Below are positions 31,275-37,531 of a DNA stretch of 37,531 nucleotides, one piece after another (the first letter of the stretch is position 1; the number at the start of each line of letters is the position of its first letter). The position numbers and the translations under genes were made by a program. The notes under the pieces were generated by a model that saw only the letters and a list, made by a program, of their open reading frames with translations, did no database searches and was not told the DNA's origin. Origin of the DNA: DATKDU01 sp035512595 (GTDB lineage: Bacteria; Planctomycetota; Planctomycetia; Pirellulales; Pirellulaceae); contig DATKDU010000442.1 in the NCBI GenBank assembly GCA_035512595.1, positions 1 to 37,531 on the forward strand, read 5' to 3'.

Positions 31275-31347
31275 CATTTCTTGACGGCGGGGCCGGCACG
31301 ATCCCAATGGCTTGCCGCGCGATCCGCGAAACGCCGATGACATCGGT

Positions 31348-32088
31348 ATGTCCGATCCGGCTTCAACCACCGCTGCCGCAGTTCCCACCTGGTCGCCGAC
31401 GGCCCGCCGGATCGCCAGCGTGCTGATTACGCTGCACGTCGCGGCCGTCTTTGTGGCGCCGTTTGCGTTCGCCTGCACGACCCCCAGCGGCTCGTCCCCG
31501 TTTGCCGACGGGCTGATGCGCCTCTTCCGTCCGTACATCGATGCGCTGTACCTCAACCACGGCTACGCGTTCTTCGCTCCCAATCCGGGCCCCAGCCATC
31601 TGGTCCGCTATCGGGTCGAGTTTGACGATGGACGTGAGAGCGTCGAGGGCATGTTTCCCGACCTCAAAACGCAGCGGCCCCGGCTGCTCTATCACCGGCA
31701 TTTCATGCTGGCGGAGCAGCTTCACAACCTGTACACCCCCGCCGAGCCCCCTCCCGAAATTCCGCTAGACGACGACCTGGCGCGGGCGCTGACCGACCCC
31801 CAGCGCCGAGAGCTGGCGGAAAACATTCGCCGGCGGCATCGCGAAATACTGCAAGGATGGAAGCATAGCCGCGACGTGTACCAGTCCTTCCGTCATTCGC
31901 TGGAGGAACACCTCAAGAGCCGGCACCGCGGTGACAGCGTCACATTGACGCGCGTTGAGCACGGACTGCTGGTGCCCGAAGTCTTCCGCGTGCTGCGCAG
32001 GCTCGACGCGCCGCACACCTATCGCAACCTGCCGGACGGCGCACCGGCCCCCGAAGTCCTCCGTCCGGAAGGCCCCGCGCAGCCATGA
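31348..32088 (+). CDS. Membrane-anchored companion of the HTTM protein
   Basis: A 246-residue protein from ATG 31348. A membrane helix lies at about residues 20-45 (SVLITLHVAAVFVAPFAFAC). The rest seems extracytoplasmic and contains the segments YLNHGYAFFAPNPGPSHLV and RLLYHRHFMLAEQLHNLY. I do not recognise a named family with certainty; the arrangement, one short anchored protein overlapping an HTTM gene by 4 bases, recurs in other bacteria as I remember it. It probably works with the HTTM protein in the membrane. Confidence 0.75.
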   Translation: MSDPASTTAAAVPTWSPTARRIASVLITLHVAAVFVAPFAFACTTPSGSSPFADGLMRLFRPYIDALYLNHGYAFFAPNPGPSHLVRYRVEFDDGRESVEGMFPDLKTQRPRLLYHRHFMLAEQLHNLYTPAEPPPEIPLDDDLARALTDPQRRELAENIRRRHREILQGWKHSRDVYQSFRHSLEEHLKSRHRGDSVTLTRVEHGLLVPEVFRVLRRLDAPHTYRNLPDGAPAPEVLRPEGPAQP

Positions 32089-33113
32089 CGTCCGTCCCCA
32101 GGCACCGGATGCAGAATTCCCGCGGCAGTCTCGCGCCCGCCCACAGCTCCTCCCACGAGATATCTGCGCAGCGGCAGTGGCGACCGGCCGCGCTGCTGGC
32201 CGCCTGGGATCGCTTCTGGTTTGCGCCGTCGCAGCCGCACACCTTAGCGGCAATGCGGATCCTGACCGGCCTGATGCTCTTCTACACGCACTTCGTGCTG
32301 ACGCTCGACCTCGAGGCGTTCCTAGGCAAAAACGCGTGGGTCAACCAGAGCACGGCACTCCTGCTCAACACGGACGTCCGTGGAGCCCGGTGGGCGTTCA
32401 GTTATTTGTATTACCTGGAGTCGCCGGTGCTCCTGTGGACCGCTCACGTCGCTGCGCTCCTCGTCCTGGCGATGTTCACGGCCGGGCTGTTCACGCGCGT
32501 CACCAGCGTTTTGGCGTTCCTCATCACGCTGTCGTATTGCCACCGGCTAACAGGCGCGCTCTTCGGCCTCGATCAGATCAACCTGTTTTTGGTGATGTAC
32601 CTGATGCTCGCGCCCAGCGGCAGCCTGTGGTCCCTCGACCGCTGGATCGCCGCCCGCCGCGGCATTGCCCCCCCGCTCGCGCCCAGCACGAGCGTGACGG
32701 TCGCCACGCGGCTCTTGCAGCTTCACGTGTGCATCATCTATCTCTTCGGCGGGATTGACAAAGCCCGAGGCGAATTGTGGTGGGACGGGAGTGCCGTCTG
32801 GTTTGCGATCGCCAACCTGGAGTACCAGTCGCTCGATCTGACGTTGCTGGTCCATCAGCCGTGGCTGGTGGCCCTGTTGACGCACGTGACCCTGTTCTGG
32901 GAGGTTTTCTATCCCGTGCTGATCTGGCCCAAGCTGACGCGGCCGATCTTCCTGGCGATGGCGGTGGCCGTCCACGGCGGCATTGCCCTGGCCCTGGGGA
33001 TGAAGACGTTCGGGCTGGCGATGATCATTGCCAACGTGGTGTTCGTGAGCCCGGAACTTGTAGAGCGTTTGGCCGGTGTGATTTCCGGCCGCTCGAAGCG
33101 ACTACCTGAATAG
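32085..33113 (+). CDS. HTTM-domain membrane protein (vitamin K-dependent carboxylase-like)
   Basis: A 342-residue multi-spanning protein with about seven hydrophobic helices from residue 53 on. The first block (AAMRILTGLMLFYTHFVLTL, then LGKNAWVNQ) and the segment LLQLHVCIIYLFGGIDKARG with ELWWDG are typical of HTTM proteins, the membrane part of vitamin K-dependent gamma-carboxylases. Bacterial members have unknown substrates. The ATG overlaps the stop of the companion gene (ATGA). ATG 32109 is another possible start; the first 50 residues are not conserved-looking. Confidence 0.88.
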   Translation: MTSVPRHRMQNSRGSLAPAHSSSHEISAQRQWRPAALLAAWDRFWFAPSQPHTLAAMRILTGLMLFYTHFVLTLDLEAFLGKNAWVNQSTALLLNTDVRGARWAFSYLYYLESPVLLWTAHVAALLVLAMFTAGLFTRVTSVLAFLITLSYCHRLTGALFGLDQINLFLVMYLMLAPSGSLWSLDRWIAARRGIAPPLAPSTSVTVATRLLQLHVCIIYLFGGIDKARGELWWDGSAVWFAIANLEYQSLDLTLLVHQPWLVALLTHVTLFWEVFYPVLIWPKLTRPIFLAMAVAVHGGIALALGMKTFGLAMIIANVVFVSPELVERLAGVISGRSKRLPE

Positions 33114-33141
33114 CCCAGGTTCGCGGTCGAGCCGGGCCGAT

Positions 33142-33182
33142 GAGCACTCGCGGAGCGAATGCTCTACACTGGCCTAGTGCTC
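33142..33182. repeat. Overlapping inverted repeats at the HTTM/rho junction
   Basis: GAGCACTCGC at 33142-33151 pairs with GCGAATGCTC at 33155-33164 (one mismatch). Its first seven bases also pair exactly with AGTGCTC at 33176-33182. The two alternative hairpins lie between the convergent HTTM and rho genes, and the second ends 4 bases from the rho stop. Confidence 0.65.
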
Positions 33183-33186
33183 TACT

Positions 33187-34584
33187 TCAATCCATCCGCG
33201 CGCTGGAAATCAGCTTGATGAACTCGGCATTGGTCTTGAACCGGCCGAGCTGCTTGGTGAGCTGCTCCATGGCGTCTACCGGGTGCATCGAGGAGAGCGT
33301 GCGGCGAAGCATGGTCACCGCGTGCAGCGTGTCGGCATCGAGCAGCAGCTCTTCGCGGCGGGTGCCGGACTGCGTCACGTCGATCGCCGGCCAGACGCGG
33401 CGCTCGGCCAGCTTGCGGTCGAGCACCAGCTCCATGTTGCCCGTTCCTTTGAACTCCTGGAAGATCAGGTCGTCCATGCGGCTGCCGGTCTCGATGAGGG
33501 CGGTGCCGACAATCGTCAGCGAGCCCCCTTCCTCGAACGCGCGGGCCGTGGCGAAGAGCTTCTTGGGAATGTCCATGGCCTTGATGTTCACGCCGCCGCT
33601 CATCACGGGGCCGCGCTGATCGACGTACTTGTTGAACGCGCGGGCCAGGCGGGTGATCGAATCCATGAGCAGGAACACGTCCTGGCCCATTTCCGCCAGC
33701 CGCTTGCACCGTTCGACCACGAGCTGGCTCAGGCGAACGTGGCTCTCGATGTCCTGATCGAGGCTGGAAGCGCAAACTTCCCCCTTCACGTTCCGCTTCA
33801 TGTCGGTGACTTCTTCCGGCCGCTCATCCACCAGCAGCATGATCAGCTTGACGTTGGGCCAGTTCGTGGCGATGCCGTGGCTGATGTGCTGGAGCAGGAT
33901 CGTCTTGCCGGTTCGCGGCGGGGCAACGATCAGGGCCCGCTGGCCGCGGCCCAGCGGCGTGAGCAGGTCCATGACTCGCGTGGTCAGCGGCTGTGCGCCG
34001 GTCTCCAGCCGGTACCACTGGTTGGGGTTGATCGGCGTCTTGCTGTCAAAGGTCTTGACGTTGGGATACTCATCCGGCGGCATCCCATCCACGTCGAGAA
34101 TCTCTCGCAGCCGCGGCCCCTGCTGCTTGCGGGCCGGCTGTACGGTGCCGCGGATCACGACACCCTGCCGCAGGCGGTACTTTTCGATCATCGTCCCCGG
34201 TACGAAGGGGTCGCTGCGCTCGCGGGTGTAGTTGTTTTCCGAACTGCGGAGGAACCCGTAACCATTGGGATGCAGCTCGAGGAGTCCGATCCCCTCCGTC
34301 AGTTCGATATCCGGCGCCTGCTGGCCGAGCGAATCGCCGTCCGGCAATTCGCCAAAACCGCGGGGCTGACCTTCCGCATCATCTACGGGCTGGTCGGATA
34401 TGCCGCGGTCCGCAGGACCCGGTCCGAGAGGCGATCCGCGCCGCCTTCGCCGCGGCCGGCCATTGCCATAGCCATTTCCTCCTCCTCCTCCTCCTCCGCC
34501 ACCGCCGCCGCCGTAAAACCCGCCGCCATAACCTCCCTGACCACCACGGCCGCCCGTGCGGGGGCGAAACTTCTTCTTGGCCAT
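33187..34584 (-). CDS. rho: Transcription termination factor Rho
   Basis: A 465-residue RNA-dependent ATPase that ends transcription. The cold-shock-like RNA-binding domain (GLLELHPNGYGFLRSSENNY, 100-119) is followed by the ATPase core with Walker A APPRTGKT (221-228), LLVDERPEEVTDM, the Q/R-loop region and RKLAERRVWPAIDVTQSGTR. All expected motifs are intact. The N-terminus differs: residues 10-50 form a Gly/Tyr-rich then Arg-rich segment with a run of 12 Gly, replacing the usual helical N-terminal domain. Such extensions occur in other high-GC phyla and may add RNA binding. It is a single gene. Confidence 0.97.
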   Translation of the reverse strand: MAKKKFRPRTGGRGGQGGYGGGFYGGGGGGGGGGGGNGYGNGRPRRRRRGSPLGPGPADRGISDQPVDDAEGQPRGFGELPDGDSLGQQAPDIELTEGIGLLELHPNGYGFLRSSENNYTRERSDPFVPGTMIEKYRLRQGVVIRGTVQPARKQQGPRLREILDVDGMPPDEYPNVKTFDSKTPINPNQWYRLETGAQPLTTRVMDLLTPLGRGQRALIVAPPRTGKTILLQHISHGIATNWPNVKLIMLLVDERPEEVTDMKRNVKGEVCASSLDQDIESHVRLSQLVVERCKRLAEMGQDVFLLMDSITRLARAFNKYVDQRGPVMSGGVNIKAMDIPKKLFATARAFEEGGSLTIVGTALIETGSRMDDLIFQEFKGTGNMELVLDRKLAERRVWPAIDVTQSGTRREELLLDADTLHAVTMLRRTLSSMHPVDAMEQLTKQLGRFKTNAEFIKLISSARMD

Positions 34585-35400
34585 ACCTCACCCAGAATAG
34601 AAATCTGCCAGATGCGCCCAAAGAGGCATCGGGCTATGAGAGAACAAAACTCCAATGGGTCCATCCCGCGTTAGGAACAGGGCGCAAGTGAGCCCTGCCG
34701 CCGCATACGCGTTCGGTCCGCGTTCATTAAGGAGACCATGGGGCTGGCGCACTACCAATCAGGTCGCCAAGCGCCCCGTTCAACCGTCAGCTTCTGTACC
34801 AAGACGGCAACTGCGCGATGCTGCTCGCAAGCTGCCTGTTTGCAAGCAATCCCGGCCCCAAGTGCCTTGTGCTTCTCCGCCTACTGCGGGTCGTACCGCT
34901 CATCCTTGTATTTGGGAGCGAAAGCGAACCACCTTCACTTCACCACCGCATTCCAAAAACTCAGTCCGGTCCACGATTGGTGAGTTGGGAGAGAAGCGTT
35001 GGAACTCGTCAGGGAGGATAACTAATACCCGCCCCCCCTAACGAACCCGCGGTGTGTGTGTCGCGGGCTAGAAACGCTTACAAGACAGAAGTCTTACTAC
35101 ACAGAATGTTATCGATTGCAAGCCCTTTGTCAAGCTGTCATTGGGAATGAATGCGAAGAAACCCGGAAATTCCTCGCCAGCCCTACCCTCCTGTTTGCCG
35201 GATTGGGGCTGAATTGACGGCATTTTTGGCTTGACCGGCATTTTTGATGCAATCCTCACGACCCTTCTTCCGATAGCGAAAAGCGAGGAACTTGATCGGC
35301 TCCGTGCTGCGCGGGACCCCGTTGGGCAGCGGCATGGGTCAGGCGAGGCCGAGGTACACAATCGCCAACCTCAGCCACTCGCTCACAGGGAGAGCTAGGA
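34585..35400. other. 816-base intergenic region with no recognised gene
   Basis: I see no convincing protein gene here. A short frame from ATG 34738, with AAGGAG just 3 bases before it, would give an 81-residue Cys-rich peptide that looks unlike a real protein. Structures visible: hairpin CCCGCG/CGCGGG at 35046-35067 around a GT-repeat loop, hairpin AAGAC/GTCTT at 35082-35095, and a direct repeat TTGACGGCATTTTTGGC (35214-35230) / TTGACCGGCATTTTTG (35231-35246). The DNA is more AT-rich than its surroundings from about 35070. It must hold the rho promoter and that of the downstream gene, and could hide an RNA. Confidence 0.45.
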
Positions 35401-36885
35401 ATGGTCAGGTCGTTTTGGATTACGGCAATTGCCGTTGGGCTCTTGTCGCTTGGAAGCACAGTCACGGGCCAGGATGGAATCGCCTGGATCACCAACTTGC
35501 GCGCCGCCCAGGACGTTGCGGCCCGCGACGGCAAGCTGATCCTGGTTCACTTTTACTCCGATAACTGCCCGCCGTGCCGCGCGCTGGAAAAAAATGTCTT
35601 TCCACGCCCGGACGTCGCGGCTGCCGTCCACCTCAATTACGTGCCGGTGAAAGTACACGTGGACTCGGCGCCGCAGCTCGCCGAGCGCTTTCGCGTGGAA
35701 GGCTGGCCGACCGATCTGATTCTTACTGCCGCGGGGCTGGAAGTCACACGGATGATCAGCCCCCAATCGCCAACGGAATACGCCCTGATGCTCGAACAGG
35801 TGGCGTTTCAATCGGGGGTCGGCGCAGGCCGGCGAGGGGGCAATGCCCAATTCGTCCAACCGCGGACTACGGGCCGGCACAATGTCGCGCTGACTGCCGC
35901 CACGACCCCGATGGGATCGCAGCCGAGCGCCACGCCGAGCCAGCCAACCGCCGGTCCGACTGCCGGCAGCACAGCGCCGGGTCACACGGCTCCGTACGAT
36001 CCGCGTGAAGCCGCTGTGGCCCAAGCCAAAGCGCCGCCGTATGCCAACCCTTACGCCGGACAAGCGCCCAGCCAGCGTTATGCTCCGCCGAGAATTCCTC
36101 AGCAGCCCGCGACGGCCGCTGCGCCCAACACGGCCGCCTTCCTCCAGGCTGCCGCCGCTCGACCGGCAGACGCTCCCGCCCGTGCGACCCAAGCGGCCGC
36201 GCCCCAAGGGCCCATTTCCGCGGGTCGCAGCATTTACGACGACCCCGCCGATCAGTCATTCATTCCAACTCAGCCCAGCTATGCTCCGCCGCCGCCCGCG
36301 GGCCCGCCCGCCAATCGCCAATTGCCAGGTCCGGCCGCCAACATCTACGACCCTTCGGCATCCAGCCAAACGCAGCAGCGTCCCGCGGCACAACCGCAGA
36401 TGCCCCCGCAAAGTTCGCAGCAGCGGCCCATGTACCAGCCCCCCGCGCAAGGCAGTCAGCCCGCTCAGCAGGCCAGCGCCCAATACCGATCACCGCAGTT
36501 TGTTGAAGTCAGCAAAGCGCCCCCTAAAGCGATCGACGGCTTTTGCCCGGTGACCATTTTGGAATCGACCAAGTGGCGTAAGGGGGATGTCCGCTACGGC
36601 GCGGTTCATGGCGGACGCACGTACCTCTTCGCTTCCGAGCAGGCGCAGCAGAAGTTCCTCGCCGATCCGCAGCGTTACGCCCCGGTCCTCTCCGGCTGCG
36701 ATCCCGTCGTGTTTGCCGAGTCCAACCAGTTGATCGACGGCAATCACAATATTGGCCTGCTCATCGGCGGGAAAACCTTCTTCTTCACGAGTGAAGAGAC
36801 GCTCCAGCGCTTCAAGCTGTCACCGCAGGCTTACGCGGCTCGCGCCTACCAGGCGATGTCGGCCGGTCAACTGCGCACCCGCTAG
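35401..36885 (+). CDS. Secreted thioredoxin-fold protein with YHS-like C-terminal repeats
   Basis: A 494-residue protein with a Sec signal peptide (residues 1-23). Residues about 28-135 are a thioredoxin fold with the redox motif C56-PP-C59 and a VEGWPTDLIL cis-proline segment. Residues about 150-375 are a Pro/Gln/Ala-rich disordered linker. The C-terminus has two tandem YHS-like units: GFCPVTILESTKW to FASEQAQQKFLADPQRYAPV, and GCDPVVFAE to FFFTSEETLQRFKLSPQAYA. The YHS domain is often found with metal-handling proteins. A role in periplasmic thiol or metal redox chemistry is an inference. GGGAGAG lies upstream of the ATG. Confidence 0.85.
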   Translation: MVRSFWITAIAVGLLSLGSTVTGQDGIAWITNLRAAQDVAARDGKLILVHFYSDNCPPCRALEKNVFPRPDVAAAVHLNYVPVKVHVDSAPQLAERFRVEGWPTDLILTAAGLEVTRMISPQSPTEYALMLEQVAFQSGVGAGRRGGNAQFVQPRTTGRHNVALTAATTPMGSQPSATPSQPTAGPTAGSTAPGHTAPYDPREAAVAQAKAPPYANPYAGQAPSQRYAPPRIPQQPATAAAPNTAAFLQAAAARPADAPARATQAAAPQGPISAGRSIYDDPADQSFIPTQPSYAPPPPAGPPANRQLPGPAANIYDPSASSQTQQRPAAQPQMPPQSSQQRPMYQPPAQGSQPAQQASAQYRSPQFVEVSKAPPKAIDGFCPVTILESTKWRKGDVRYGAVHGGRTYLFASEQAQQKFLADPQRYAPVLSGCDPVVFAESNQLIDGNHNIGLLIGGKTFFFTSEETLQRFKLSPQAYAARAYQAMSAGQLRTR

Positions 36886-36907
36886 TTCGGCGACTTGGTA
36901 CACGGGC

Positions 36908-37477
36908 CTATCTCTGAGCGTCTTCCACGGATGACGCGGCGGATCCTGCCATCGCTTGCCTTAGCGCTCCCAGTCCCACCTGGGCGAAGCTGAACGCCAG
37001 GAATGCCGCGAACCCGCCGAGCACGCCGCAGGCGATGCTGCCGACCGAAATGGCGAGCGCTGTGATGTGATTTCCCGTCAGCCAGGCGGTCCAGATGGCG
37101 CCGCCGATGGCGCCGGCCAGCGCCCCGGCCGAAGTGACCACGAGAATCGGCCAGCCGAGCGACTGTCGGCGGCCCAGTTCGGTGCGTGGTGCGCAGCGCG
37201 GCGTGCGATTCTCCCCGATGGCGAGAGCTTGCTCCGGGCCACCGAGGCGACGCTCGCCAGGCCGCGTGCCAATTTCCCTTAGCCGCGTGCCGATGGCATT
37301 CCCCGCCACGTGGGCGAAGATCGATAGCAGCAGGAAGACGAGCCCCGCGATGACCATCGGCGGCAGGACATTCACCAGGGCAAACAAGATCGCAAACGCG
37401 GTGACCAACAGCAGCAGCGTCCGCAGCGAGAACTGCGGCGGCCTGAGGGCTGGCGGCATTTCGCTAGCGGGCTTCAC
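36908..37477 (-). CDS. Small multi-spanning membrane protein with planctomycete N-terminal motif
   Basis: A 189-residue protein. The N-terminus reads PPQFSLRTLLLLVTAFAILF, a motif I know from many planctomycete membrane proteins. There are two N-terminal membrane helices (about 18-60), a charged loop (about 65-108), and two more helices (about 109-172). No catalytic residues are evident. The start is GTG 37477 or ATG 37459; no ribosome binding site settles it, and an in-frame TAG lies at the window edge. It is convergent with the thioredoxin-YHS gene 22 bases away. Confidence 0.7.
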   Translation of the reverse strand: MKPASEMPPALRPPQFSLRTLLLLVTAFAILFALVNVLPPMVIAGLVFLLLSIFAHVAGNAIGTRLREIGTRPGERRLGGPEQALAIGENRTPRCAPRTELGRRQSLGWPILVVTSAGALAGAIGGAIWTAWLTGNHITALAISVGSIACGVLGGFAAFLAFSFAQVGLGALRQAMAGSAASSVEDAQR

Positions 37478-37531
37478 AACGGGCGGCCTGGGAGTTGCGT
37501 GGGCGGAAGATTTGCGCCTTCGTTCATTCTA

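Noticed and set aside
34738..34983. An 81-codon gene with AAGGAG upstream
   Set aside because: The spacing of 3 bases is too short and the peptide is Cys/Ala/Ser-rich without any structural pattern.
34585..35400. tmRNA, SRP RNA or RNase P RNA in the large gap
   Set aside because: I looked for the conserved tag-reading segment, the SRP Alu/S-domain GGAA-type loops and the RNase P core, and saw none.

Overview
The window looks like chromosomal DNA from a GC-rich planctomycete, probably of the Pirellulales/Gemmatales type. The evidence is a PSCyt1-DUF1549-DUF1553 protein, a secreted protein with two TIGR03000-like domains, a membrane protein with an FSLRTLLLLV-type N-terminus, a thioredoxin-YHS-like protein, weak Shine-Dalgarno signals, and many GC-rich inverted repeats between genes. 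I see no rRNA, tRNA, CRISPR array, prophage or intact insertion sequence.

Layout. 1-878: the end of one gene, then a VapBC-type toxin-antitoxin pair. 901-1980 (-): a C-terminally membrane-anchored protein of unknown function. 2310-5724 (+): a stress/metal operon (UspA-like, hemerythrin-like, cytochrome c'-like, P1B-type metal ATPase). 5843-9058: a small secreted Pro/Tyr-rich protein (-) and an M1 aminopeptidase with HEAT repeats (+). 9260-11293: an orphan CdiI-like immunity protein, an orphan sensor histidine kinase (-) and acpS. 11368-16990: topA (-) and a PpiD/SurA-like periplasmic folding protein (+). 17108-19273: a methionine-salvage operon mtnB-mtnD-mtnC. 19303-19818: an SseB-like lipoprotein framed by 43-bp inverted repeats. 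19904-25129: the cytochrome/DUF1549/DUF1553 protein (-) and a YdeP/FdhF-type molybdopterin oxidoreductase (+). 25222-28086: a membrane-spermidine synthase-like fusion that carries a planctomycete C-terminal domain. 28094-29676 (-): a STAS protein translationally coupled to a GspE/PilB-type ATPase. 30257-33113: the TIGR03000 protein and a two-gene HTTM operon. 33187-34584 (-): rho. 35401-37477: the thioredoxin-YHS protein and a small membrane protein.

The most unusual content is in repeats rather than in a single gene cluster. (1) A hairpin element of about 110 bp appears to have inserted exactly at an ancestral GTGA stop/start overlap of mtnD and mtnC, leaving a 16-bp direct duplication on each side. 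A relative of the element lies just upstream of the molybdopterin oxidoreductase start. (2) Tandem arrays with a strict 7-bp period, but different sequences, occur at gene boundaries (10674-10904, 25127-25217) and inside the DUF1553 gene, where they are translated in frame (20427-20496). (3) Four of eight convergent gene junctions are filled by long, mutually different inverted repeats.

How the genes work together: mtnBDC carries out consecutive late steps of methionine salvage. The 2310-5724 operon plausibly senses or handles O2, NO or metal stress. The STAS/ATPase pair suggests a phospho-switch controlling a secretion or pilus motor. Most other genes are single housekeeping units (topA, rho, acpS) or planctomycete-specific envelope proteins. 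All calls come from reading the sequence; no database search was possible.
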